A DNA stretch of 48,320 nt, taken from Bacteroidota bacterium (GTDB lineage: Bacteria > Bacteroidota > Rhodothermia > Rhodothermales > Bin80). The DNA is taken from contig JAPPNA010000103.1 of the NCBI GenBank assembly GCA_028873925.1, forward strand, positions 1 through 48,320. The letters are read 5' to 3'. The position numbers were made by a program, and so were the translations under genes. Below are positions 35,174 through 44,200 of the stretch, piece by piece (positions within the stretch are counted from its first letter, which is position 1; each line of letters opens with the position of its first letter). The notes under the pieces are model-generated. The model searched no databases and was not told the DNA's origin. It worked only from the letters and a program-made list of their open reading frames with translations.

Positions 35174-38100
35174 ATGTCTGAGTTCTGCCACCTGCACTGC
35201 CACACGACCTACTCACTGCTGGACGGAACCGCGCGCATAGATAAACTGGTCAGAAAAGCCCAGAAACTGGGCATGAAGGGCCTCGCCATAACCGATCACG
35301 GCAATCTCTTCGGCGTGCCCGAGTTCTATACCGCCGCGCGGAAAGCGGGCCTCAAGCCGGTGATTGGCTGCGAATTCTACCTGACCCCCGTGAGCATGGA
35401 GAATCGCAAGAACCGGACCCGCCATCACCAGCTGCTGCTGGCTAGGAATGAGACCGGTTACCGCAATCTGGTCGCCCTGTCGTCGCTGTCCTTCTCAGAG
35501 GGATTCTACTATAAACCCAGAATTGACTTTGAAACGCTGGTCAAGCACAGCGAGGGCCTCATCGCAACCACCAGCTGCATTCAGAGCGAAATCTGCCAGG
35601 CCATCATGAATCGGACTGACCTGCAGGCGCGCGCCGTGTTCAAGAAATACCTCGATGTGTTCGGCGACAACTTCTACGTAGAAGTGCAGCCGCCAGTAAT
35701 GGATGATCAGGAATACGTCAACGCGACGCTGGTCAAACTGGCCCGCGAATTCAATGTACCGGTTATTGCCAGCAATGATGTCCACTATGTGGAGCAGGAG
35801 GATTTCAATGCGCAGGAAGTGCTGCTCTGCCTGCAGTCCAACAGCAAGCTCTCCGATCCGAACCGATGGACTTTCGGAGAGGGCAAACTGTTCTTTAAGT
35901 CCGCCAGCGAGATGTACACCGGCCTCGGTACGGAAAAAGAGGTCACGCCCTGGCTGGAGGAAACCGGTGCAGTTGTAGACCAATGCAATGTGGAACTGCA
36001 GCTGGATGAGCTCCTGATGCCGCATTACCCCATTCCGCCCGAATTTGCCAATGATAGCGACCGCTATCTGCGACACCTGGTCTTTGACGGAGCCCGCCAT
36101 CGTTACGGGGAAATCTCTCCCGAGGTAGAAGCGCGGCTCAACCTGGAGCTGAGCATCATTGGGGAGATGGGGTACTCCGGGTACTTCCTGATTGTACAGG
36201 ACTTCACCACGGCCGCGCGCAACATGAATGTGGATGTAGGACCGGGCAGAGGCTCTGCGGCGGGCAGTGCGGTGGCCTACTGTCTGGGCATCACCAATAT
36301 TGATCCGCTCAAGTACGGCCTGCTTTTTGAACGATTTCTAAATCCCGAGCGCATTTCCATGCCCGACATCGACATCGACTTTGATGATGTCGGACGCGGC
36401 AAGGTCATCGACTATGTGGTCAACAAGTACGGACGTGACAATGTATGCCAGATCATTACCTACGGTACCATGGGGGCGAAGACCGCGATCCGGGATGTGG
36501 CGCGCGTGCTGGAGATCTCAATGCCGGCCACAAATCGGTTTGCCGGATATATACCGGATGGTCTGAACGTTACGCTGGCCGACGCACTTAAGGAAAGCCA
36601 GGAGCTCAAGGCGGAGCTGAAGCTGGCGAAAGAGCTGGTGAAAAAATCCGAAGCTCGCCCCGGCTTCGATGTGAATCGCCTCTCCAGACGGAATCAGGAT
36701 CGTCTCAAACTGCCGGATCTGCTCAAGTACGCTCAGATCCTGGAGGGCGGTGTGCGGCATACCGGAGTCCATGCCGCCGGCGTGATCATCGCGCCGGGCC
36801 GGGTAAGCGACTATATCCCGACGGCTATTGCCAAGAATAAGGGTGAGCAGGTTCTCACCACCCAGTACGATGGCAACTGGGTGGAGCGGTTCGGGCTGCT
36901 GAAGATGGATTTTCTCGGGCTGACCACTCTGACCATCCTGCGCGAAACCCTCGAATTGATCCGGCGGAACCGCCAGGAGGAAGTGGACCTTGACGCGGTG
37001 GCGCTGGATGATGAAAAAACCTTCCAGCTGTTTCAACGCAGTGAAACCACCGGCATCTTCCAGTTTGAATCCGCCGGTATGCGCCGATGGCTTACCCGAC
37101 TGCGCCCGACGGATTTCAACGATCTGATTGCCATGAATGCGCTCTACCGCCCGGGGCCTATGGAGCTGATCCCGGACTACATTGCCCGCAAGCACGGCGA
37201 AAAACCCGTTACGTATCTGCATGATTGTTTGGAACCGGTGCTGAAAAGCACATTCGGACTGCCGGTGTACCAGGAACAGGTGATGCAGATGGCCCAGGTA
37301 ATGGCCAGCTATACGCTGGGCGAGGCGGATATACTGCGCCGCGCCATGGGGAAGAAAAAGAAGAAAGTGATGGCCAGGCAGAAAGATGTCTTTGTCGGCA
37401 AGGCCATGGAAAATGGAGTTTCTGAAGCCGTTGCCGAGAAAACCTTCACCATGATGGAGGCCTTTGCTGGCTACGGCTTCAACAAATGCCTTACCGGCGA
37501 CACGCTGATTACCCATGCCGCCACGGGTGAGTCCGTACCTCTGGCAACGCTCTTCCGCCGGGGTCCGAACGGATTCCTGATTGATGCACTCGATTCCGGC
37601 GGACGATTCGTAATGCGCCCGGTGACCGACATATTCTTCAACGGCATTCAGGACGTTTTCACCATCAGGACCGGTTCAGGCCGCGGGCTTACGGCCACCG
37701 CCACGCATAAACTCCTCACGCCGCAGGGTTGGGTGCCTTTGGCCTGCCTGGGGCCGGGCGACATACTCTATACGCCCCGCCCTGAATTCCACCTATCACC
37801 GCGCGCCGAACTGGCTGTCCCGGTAATGGCAGGTCCCGCTTGGCCGAAGCGGATCCGCACTGATGGTCTGGACATGGAGATTGCGGAAGATGCCATCGTT
37901 TCCATCACGCCGGCGGGCCGTAGAGCCACCTATGATCTGACCGTGGCCGAAGATCACAACTACCTCGCCAACGGTCTGGTAGTCCATAACAGTCACAGTG
38001 CCGCCTACTCCCTGGTTGCCTACCAGACCGCGTATCTGAAAGCCAACTATACGCCGGAATTCATGGCTGCTGTCCTGACGAGTGTGGCGGGTGATTCAAA

Positions 38101-39658
38101 AAAATTCGCCAATATGCTGGGCGAAACCCGCCGCCTCGGTCTGGAGCTGATGCTGCCATCTGTCCGCCTCAGCCACCGGAAGTTTGCCGTGGAAGGCAGT
38201 AACATCCGATTCGGGCTGGGTTCCATTAAAGGTCTCAGCAACAATACAATTGAGTCCCTATTGAAATTGCGCCGGGAGTCACAGTCCCCGACCACACTCT
38301 TCTCGCTGGCGCGCTCTCTGGATCAGAAGGATCTCAGTCGAAAGACGCTGGAGTGTCTGATCTATTCCGGGGCCCTGGACGAAATCCCCGGGCACAGGGC
38401 CCAGAAAATCAAGGGCATTGACATGGCCATTCACGATGCCGCTGAGCAGCGCAAAGCTAAAGTCAGCGGTCAGTTTGCGCTGTTTGGAATGGAGGGCTCC
38501 ACCATCCTGGGAGAACCCTCACTTCCAGACTGTGCACCCGCGCACAAGGCGGAAGTACTGGAGCACGAAAGAAACCTGATTGGCGCGTTTGTGTCGGGGC
38601 ATCCCCTGGATGATTGTAAGGTGGAACTGGCGGCTATCCGGCCCGCCATGCTGGATTCCACCGAGCCGCGGAACGGCAACGGGTATCGGCAGTCGGGGCA
38701 TACCTTCTGCGGTGTCGTTACCGATGTCACCCGGCGCAAAACAGGTAAGGGGGCCTATGTACTGGACGCGACCTTTGAGGATAAGACCGGGCAGGGCAGT
38801 ATTCTCTGTTTTTCCGATACGGTGCGTCAGCCATCGATGCAGGATTGGTACCACACATCGTTTGCGGATGACATTCTCAAACCGGGCAGTGTTTTTCGGG
38901 TCCGCGGTGAAGTTGAATCCCGCGGCGGCACGATCCAGGTAAAGGTTCGTAATGTTCGCGATCTGGTACCGATGTCCCTCATCCGACAAAGCATCGTGCA
39001 GCTTGTGGTCAGAATGCCTCTATCGGACGCGGACCCCACGCTGATGCCTACGTTCGCCCGGCTGTGCCGTAAGCACCCGGGCTCCTGCCAGCTCTGGTTT
39101 CAAGTCCGGCAGGATGATCAATGGACCACACTCAGGAGCCGTAACATCACGCTGGATCCCACTGCCGAGTTTATGCAGTCAGCGGCGGACCTGTTTGGCG
39201 GAGACAGGGTTAAGGCCGTGCTCAGCAACGACATTCCGATGCCCCAGCCCAGTGTACTTTTCGTCTGCACGCATAATTCCGCCCGCTCCCAGATGGCGGA
39301 GGGGCTGCTACGCAACATGTACGGCGATCATTATGTCATCGGCAGCGCCGGCACCCATCCATCCGCAGTCAGCCCGCATGCCGTAGCCGTGATGAAGGAG
39401 ATGGACATTGATATTTCAGGACATTCGTCCGATTCACTCGATAATTTTGCCGACCCGGCTCCCGATTACGCCTTCACCCTGTGCAATTCGGCGGCTGATT
39501 CCTGCCCGCGCGCCTTTGCCCGGCGCCGCGTGGGGCATCGCAGCTTTGCCGACCCGCGAGCCACCAAGGGAGCCGAAGAAGAGGTGCGCGCGGCTTTTCG
39601 GCGCGTGCGCGATGAGATCAAACAGTGGATTGCCCGCGAATTCAACCCCCGCAAGTGA
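35174..39658 (+). CDS. dnaE: DNA polymerase III alpha subunit with intein, fused to ArsC domain
   Basis: A 1494-codon gene with three parts. First, a complete DnaE replicase: PHP domain from HLHCHTTYSLLDG (H6, H8), PGRGSAAGS, catalytic aspartates D398 and D400 in PDIDIDFDD, YRPGPMELIPDY, the tandem-lysine KKKKKV segment and an OB-fold at about 1172-1255. Second, a 168-residue mini-intein (772-939) in AGYGFNK|SHSAAY, removed after translation. Third, at 1356-1494, an uninterrupted thioredoxin-type arsenate reductase/LMW-phosphatase domain. I chose the ATG at 35174 (MSEFCHLHCH) because it matches the usual DnaE N-terminus. A GTG at 35120 directly abuts a GGAGG sequence and is too close to it to be used. 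Confidence 0.95.
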   Translation: MSEFCHLHCHTTYSLLDGTARIDKLVRKAQKLGMKGLAITDHGNLFGVPEFYTAARKAGLKPVIGCEFYLTPVSMENRKNRTRHHQLLLARNETGYRNLVALSSLSFSEGFYYKPRIDFETLVKHSEGLIATTSCIQSEICQAIMNRTDLQARAVFKKYLDVFGDNFYVEVQPPVMDDQEYVNATLVKLAREFNVPVIASNDVHYVEQEDFNAQEVLLCLQSNSKLSDPNRWTFGEGKLFFKSASEMYTGLGTEKEVTPWLEETGAVVDQCNVELQLDELLMPHYPIPPEFANDSDRYLRHLVFDGARHRYGEISPEVEARLNLELSIIGEMGYSGYFLIVQDFTTAARNMNVDVGPGRGSAAGSAVAYCLGITNIDPLKYGLLFERFLNPERISMPDIDIDFDDVGRGKVIDYVVNKYGRDNVCQIITYGTMGAKTAIRDVARVLEISMPATNRFAGYIPDGLNVTLADALKESQELKAELKLAKELVKKSEARPGFDVNRLSRRNQDRLKLPDLLKYAQILEGGVRHTGVHAAGVIIAPGRVSDYIPTAIAKNKGEQVLTTQYDGNWVERFGLLKMDFLGLTTLTILRETLELIRRNRQEEVDLDAVALDDEKTFQLFQRSETTGIFQFESAGMRRWLTRLRPTDFNDLIAMNALYRPGPMELIPDYIARKHGEKPVTYLHDCLEPVLKSTFGLPVYQEQVMQMAQVMASYTLGEADILRRAMGKKKKKVMARQKDVFVGKAMENGVSEAVAEKTFTMMEAFAGYGFNKCLTGDTLITHAATGESVPLATLFRRGPNGFLIDALDSGGRFVMRPVTDIFFNGIQDVFTIRTGSGRGLTATATHKLLTPQGWVPLACLGPGDILYTPRPEFHLSPRAELAVPVMAGPAWPKRIRTDGLDMEIAEDAIVSITPAGRRATYDLTVAEDHNYLANGLVVHNSHSAAYSLVAYQTAYLKANYTPEFMAAVLTSVAGDSKKFANMLGETRRLGLELMLPSVRLSHRKFAVEGSNIRFGLGSIKGLSNNTIESLLKLRRESQSPTTLFSLARSLDQKDLSRKTLECLIYSGALDEIPGHRAQKIKGIDMAIHDAAEQRKAKVSGQFALFGMEGSTILGEPSLPDCAPAHKAEVLEHERNLIGAFVSGHPLDDCKVELAAIRPAMLDSTEPRNGNGYRQSGHTFCGVVTDVTRRKTGKGAYVLDATFEDKTGQGSILCFSDTVRQPSMQDWYHTSFADDILKPGSVFRVRGEVESRGGTIQVKVRNVRDLVPMSLIRQSIVQLVVRMPLSDADPTLMPTFARLCRKHPGSCQLWFQVRQDDQWTTLRSRNITLDPTAEFMQSAADLFGGDRVKAVLSNDIPMPQPSVLFVCTHNSARSQMAEGLLRNMYGDHYVIGSAGTHPSAVSPHAVAVMKEMDIDISGHSSDSLDNFADPAPDYAFTLCNSAADSCPRAFARRRVGHRSFADPRATKGAEEEVRAAFRRVRDEIKQWIAREFNPRK
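37487..37990 (+). other. Mini-intein in DnaE (168 residues)
   Basis: In-frame insertion beginning with Cys1 (CLTGDTLI, block A) and ending VVHN followed by extein Ser (block G and +1 residue). Block B is visible as TATATHKLLT with its conserved His, and the block F region as YDLTVAEDHNYLANG. There is no room for a LAGLIDADG or HNH endonuclease, so it is a mini-intein that cannot home by itself. It interrupts the FNKSHS motif between K and S. The well-known cyanobacterial split DnaE intein lies three residues earlier (before CFNK), so the site is different. All canonical splicing residues are present, so it should be active. Confidence 0.95.
39239..39658 (+). other. ArsC (thioredoxin-coupled arsenate reductase) domain fused to DnaE C-terminus
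   Basis: The last 139 residues start at an in-frame ATG (MPQPSVLFVC) and form a whole ArsC/LMW-PTP domain. The P-loop is CTHNSARS (C1365). TLCNSAADSCP supplies C1437 and C1444, seven residues apart as in Bacillus-type ArsC (Cys82/Cys89). FADP...GAEEEV and VRDEIKQW match the family's C-terminal part. There is no stop or frameshift between it and the DnaE OB/C-terminal region. Internal initiation at 39239 could also release the domain as a free protein. Confidence 0.9.
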
Positions 39659-39996
39659 TGACCCCGCGGCTTACCGATGATGGCCGAAGACCCGTTCTTG
39701 ACCTGCATGGATGCAGCGTGGCAAAGGCTTTGGCCCTCACGCGCGCCCTGATCGTTGAGTCTGTAAAGAGGGGTCGGGATTCCGTTGAGCTCATTCACGG
39801 CAGCTCTACCAGTAACATTGAAGACCATCGGCCCACAATCAGAAGCGCGCTCCGAGAGTTAATCAGCAGCGGCCGAATGTCCCTGCATGTAGGTCAGTAC
39901 CTTAAGCGTGACGCAAGTATGGTTGTTGCCCTCCGCCGGCAGACCCGGCAACCGGACCGACGGCCGATCACCCTTCAGAAGATCTCCCGGCAATGA
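39658..39996 (+). CDS. Smr-domain protein
   Basis: A 112-residue protein consisting essentially of a Smr domain, as found at the C-terminus of MutS2 and in stand-alone Smr proteins (nicking or RNA endonuclease activity is known for some). The motifs LDLHGCSVAKAL and ELIHGSSTS (for the usual LxLHG and IHGKGTG) and the ending HVGQYLKRDASMVVAL (for the usual GGxGVTVVEL) are visible. The second loop is altered (HGSSTS rather than HGKGTG), so activity may differ. The ATG at 39658 shares bases with the dnaE fusion stop (TGATG), so it is translationally coupled. It overlaps the next gene by 4 bases. Confidence 0.85.
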   Translation: MTPRLTDDGRRPVLDLHGCSVAKALALTRALIVESVKRGRDSVELIHGSSTSNIEDHRPTIRSALRELISSGRMSLHVGQYLKRDASMVVALRRQTRQPDRRPITLQKISRQ

Positions 39997-40667
39997 AGCC
40001 GCTGGTTGGCATAACGACTTCACTGGAGCAGAAGCAGCAGCGGCTGGATGTGGATTATGTGCAGTGTGTGGCCGCGGCCGGGGGTGTACCGATTCTGCTG
40101 CCGGCAGCTGAAACAGCCGACCTGGCAGTGGAGCTGATTGATCGAATCTCGGCGCTGGTTGTTCCGGGTGGGCCGGGCATCACATGCAACATGGAGGGCA
40201 TGTTGCCGGACTCACTGGAGCCTGCCGATCCGGTACGCTGGGTATCGGACAACCACTATTGGAATGCGGCGGGTGCATGTGACTTGCCCATTCTGGGCAT
40301 CTGCTACGGAATGCAGCTGATGAATGTACTTGCCGGAGGAACGCTGTTTGCCGATGTGGAGCGCCAGCAGGCTGGCGCAGCGGTCCACAGCGAAAAGCGC
40401 GGTGCCACCGGCCATCCCATTCGCATTACGGCTGAGTCACACCTGAATCGCTTGTTGGGCACCCAATCCATGGAGGTGAATTCACGCCACCTGCAGGCTG
40501 TACAGATTCCCGGCAGAGGACTGACTGTCTCCGCTCGGAGCCCAGACGGAGTCATCGAGGCGATTGAGTCGGCGGATGGCCGGCATATCGGCGTACAGTT
40601 TCATCCCGAAAAAATGCGGCTCCACCCGCTGTTTGACCATCTGATCACATGCGCGCGAGCCAGATAG
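39993..40667 (+). CDS. Class I glutamine amidotransferase-like hydrolase (peptidase C26, PuuD-like)
   Basis: A 224-residue cytoplasmic enzyme of the gamma-glutamyl-gamma-aminobutyrate hydrolase group. Signatures: MKPLVGITTS at the N-terminus, LVVPGGPGI, the nucleophile elbow GICYGMQ with the catalytic Cys, VNSRHLQAV (for the usual VNSxHHQ), and VQFHPEK with the catalytic His-Glu. The substrate is not clear from the sequence; no polyamine-catabolism genes are nearby. The start overlaps the Smr gene (ATGA) and the stop overlaps the next gene. Confidence 0.9.
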   Translation: MKPLVGITTSLEQKQQRLDVDYVQCVAAAGGVPILLPAAETADLAVELIDRISALVVPGGPGITCNMEGMLPDSLEPADPVRWVSDNHYWNAAGACDLPILGICYGMQLMNVLAGGTLFADVERQQAGAAVHSEKRGATGHPIRITAESHLNRLLGTQSMEVNSRHLQAVQIPGRGLTVSARSPDGVIEAIESADGRHIGVQFHPEKMRLHPLFDHLITCARAR

Positions 40668-41050
40668 ACACATCGCGCAGGAACCTGCGGTCATTCGGGC
40701 TGCTGGTCGGACTGATTACCGCGCTGATTGGCGGCTGGCTGTCGTGGAAGGAGCACGGATTCATGCTCCTGGGCGCAGGCCTCCTGTTGATCCTGTTGGG
40801 CTTTGCTCTCCCCAAATGGCTCAAGCCGCTGTATGTGCCCTGGATGGCTTTGGCTTTCGTTCTGGGATTTGTCATGACCCGGGTATTGCTGACCCTGCTG
40901 TTTTATGCTGTCATGACTCCCATCGGTATCGTAATGCGCTGGACCGGTCGAGATCCGCTGCGGCGGAAGATTGACAGGTCGGCCAGGACTTACTGGATTC
41001 CCAAAGCTCGCACCGAAGATCTTACGAAACACCTGCAGCGCTACTATTAG
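40649..41050 (+). CDS. SxtJ-like small membrane protein
   Basis: A 133-residue inner-membrane protein with three to four hydrophobic segments (FGLLVGLITALIGGWL, FMLLGAGLLLILLGFAL, PWMALAFVLGFVMTRV and LLFYAVMTPIGIVMRW) and a basic C-terminal tail, DPLRRKIDRSARTYW. The 'TPIGIVMRWTGRDPL' stretch is characteristic of the SxtJ family of small membrane proteins of unknown function. It overlaps the amidotransferase gene by 19 bases and ends the dnaE operon. Confidence 0.82.
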   Translation: MRASQIDTSRRNLRSFGLLVGLITALIGGWLSWKEHGFMLLGAGLLLILLGFALPKWLKPLYVPWMALAFVLGFVMTRVLLTLLFYAVMTPIGIVMRWTGRDPLRRKIDRSARTYWIPKARTEDLTKHLQRYY

Positions 41051-41104
41051 CTGCCGCCATCCGCGATGAACTGATCAGGCGGTCCTCAATGTGGGCCGTA
41101 GAAT

Positions 41105-41119
41105 CTGTACCTTGTACAG
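41105..41119. promoter_or_regulatory. Short palindrome upstream of the type IIG gene
   Basis: CTGTAC-CTT-GTACAG is a perfect 6-bp inverted repeat with a 3-bp spacer, about 118 bases before the chosen start. It resembles a repressor site but matches no operator I can name; it has CTGT-N7-ACAG, whereas the enterobacterial LexA box requires N8. Confidence 0.3.
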
Positions 41120-41236
41120 TTTGAGTGCAGATTCGGTGGTTGCAGGAAATCCAGGAGAACGACAGCCGAACAATTGTTAGGCTGCTATACCCGTCGCTGG
41201 TGCAGCTCGGCGGGTGCGCGGCCTTGTAGGCCGCAT

Positions 41237-44200
41237 ATGACCCAGGAACGCTACACGGGAACGCTCTTTACTGAGGATTTTCTGAAGGTCGGTATTCGGC
41301 ATCAGCCGGAGTGGGAAGCTCTTTCCGCGATAGAACTGGAAAGCCTTGACCACACTTTGCGCCATCTCTTCAATAAATTCCCAACTGATCGTACGCCCAA
41401 TGAGAGCCAGACGGAAGACGACCTGATCTGGCCCGTTTTGAGGACCTTGGGATGGACCTCATCGCTTCGTCGGCAAAACCTTTCGCAGCGCCACCGGCGC
41501 GATGTGCCGGATGGCCTCCTTTTCGCCAGCGCAGAGGCCAAACAGCACGCCAACAACCTTGCTGCGGACTGGAAGCGTTACGAATGCGGACTTGCGCTGT
41601 TGGAGGCCAAGCGGTGGCAGAGGCCGCTGGACCGACGGTCCGGTTCGCCAGGCGAAGATATTACACCCTCTTCGCAGATGCTCCACTATCTCAGACGCGT
41701 CGATGATGTTACCAACGGCCGGCTGCAGTGGGGGATCCTGACTAATGGTGCGCGCTGGCGGCTGTACCATACACGGGCCGTTTCGGTGGCAGACGACTAC
41801 TTCGATGTGAATCTGCACGGACTGTTGTCTTCGCTTGGCGACGATTCCGCGTCGGATTTTACGGAGCGGTCGCACTGGTTGAAGGTATTCGTTCTTCTAT
41901 TCGGCCTGGTATCATTTATACGCGACCCCGCTTCTGGTCAGGCCTTTCACGAACGGGGCATTCAGGAAAGCCTTTTCTATCAGGAGCGGGTGTCCGCCAA
42001 TCTATCGCAGGTTGTTTTTGGAGAGGTCTTTCCCGGTCTGGCCCGTGCGGTAGCAGCTGAGGCACCTGAAGCGCCTCTGTCCGATTTACGCGACACCACG
42101 CTCATTCTGCTGTACCGCCTGTTGTTCGTGCTCTACGCCGAAGATCGGGGGCTGCTTCCGGTTCACGATCCCCGATATGATGATTACGCGCTCCGGGACC
42201 GGGTGCGTGTTGATGTCGGTCGCCGCAAAGACATTGATGATGTTTTTTCGTCCACACAGGCCCTATACTGGTGCCAGTTCAGTGAGCTCTGCGGTGCCCT
42301 TTTCTCCGGTGACGCATCCATTGGGCTCCCCCCGTACAATGGCGGTTTGTTTGCGATGGAACGAACCCCGCTGCTCAATGCCATCCGCATAGCTGACGAT
42401 GTGTTTGCCGATGTGGTGGATAAGTTGTCCTTTGAGGTTTCGCCCGGTGAACCTCGGCGTTATATCAATTACCGGGATCTGGGAGTCCGGCAGCTCGGAT
42501 CCATCTACGAGCGGCTGCTGGAAAGGGACCTGGTCCGCATGAACGGCACTCTCCAGGTGCGCCTGAGCTCCTATGCCCGGAAAGATACCGGCAGCTACTA
42601 CACACCGGACAAGCTGGTAAGTCTGGTCATTGACGAAACCCTCGCTCCGCTGATTCAAACACGTATGGAGGCCTTTGCCAAAGCCGGTTCCCCTGAGGAC
42701 CTGGTGCGGCTGGACCCCGCGTCGCAACTGCTGCAGCTGAAGGTCTGTGACCCGGCTATGGGCTCAGGACATTTTCTGGTCCGCCTGGTTGATCAACTGG
42801 CCGATCATATTATTGCGGCTATGACCGAGTCCCGGACGATGCACGACGATTACTGCTCACCCGTGGCTGCGCAGATTGATACCATTAGGGCGCAACTGGA
42901 GGCCAATGCCAGGACCTACGGTTGGAATCTGAATTCCGCTCAACTGGAGGATCGACAGATCGTCCGGCGTCTGGTGCTCAAGCGATGCGTCTACGGTGTG
43001 GATAAGAACCCAATGGCCGTTGAACTGGCCAAAGTGTCGCTCTGGTTGCACACAGTTACGGTGGGCGCGCCCCTCACCTTCCTGGATCATCATCTCAAGT
43101 GTGGTGACAGCCTCTTCGGTGCCTGGGTCGGCCCCACAATGGCCGCCGCAAAAGCGCATCGGCAGCTCTTTACCGGCGATTCCTTGAGTCAGGCTGCCGC
43201 GGCCGCGGAAGAGATGCAGGATCTGGAGGCAGTGGCTGACACGGAAATCGCCGAAACCAACCGGTCAGCATTAATCTATGCGAACATAGCAAAGATGACC
43301 GCACCGCTGGCTGCCTTTCTCTCATTGCTGCACGGCATTCAATGGCTTAGCGGATCCGACAAAGAGCGGGACCGGGTTACGCGGGCTGTGCTGGACGGTA
43401 CGCTGGGAGACCCGGTTGAGCTCGCCCAGGGTAGGGTGGATTCTGCGACGAAAGAGGACGAACGGGTGGAGTTGCTGGCCCTTGCCCACCAGGCGGTGTC
43501 CATCGGCCACCGGGAGCGATTTCTACACTGGCAGGTAGCCTTCCCCGGCGTGTGGTCCCATTGGCATGAGCGGGAATTACGCGGCGGTTTTCACGCCATC
43601 ATCGGCAATCCCCCTTGGGACAGGATTGAGGTTCAGGATAAGGAGTGGTTCGGGTCCCGAGCTTCATCCGTCACAGAAGCCAAACATTCCGCAGAACGCA
43701 AGCGCCGGATTGCCCGGCTTGAGGCTGCCGGGGACCCGCTGATCGGGGAGTTTCGACTGGCCAGAGCACGGGCCGCCGCTGCATCGCGTGTAGCTAAGTC
43801 CTGCGGTGACTATCCCCTGCTGTCCGGTGGAAGCCGCAACCTGTACGCATTGTTTGTGGAGCGGGCGCTTACGCTGCTGCGACCGGATGGTATCGCCGGG
43901 CTGCTGGTCCCGTCCGGGATTGTTTCAGACAAGACGGCCGCTGCGTTCTTCAACAGGATCACAGCCGAAAACAGGCTCTGTACGGTGTATGATTTTCTCA
44001 ACAATCACCGCGAGTTCTTTGCTGCGGTTCACGCGCGTTTTAAGTTCTGCGTGTTCGTCGTGCGCAAGACGCAGGCCCACACACCGGCAAGATTCGCCTT
44101 TTACCTCAGCAGCGTGGATGAGCTGGATGATCCGGCCAGGTCGTACTCACTTGCCGGAGCTACCATTGCCAGAGTCAACCCCAATACTGGTACCGCCCCG

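Noticed and set aside
36518-37516. Minus-strand open frame of 332 codons inside dnaE
   Set aside because: Antisense shadow of conserved polymerase sequence.
41105-41119. LexA box upstream of the type IIG gene
   Set aside because: The CTGT/ACAG halves are separated by 7 rather than 8 bases and the LexA site of this phylum is unknown to me, so I list it only as a generic palindrome.
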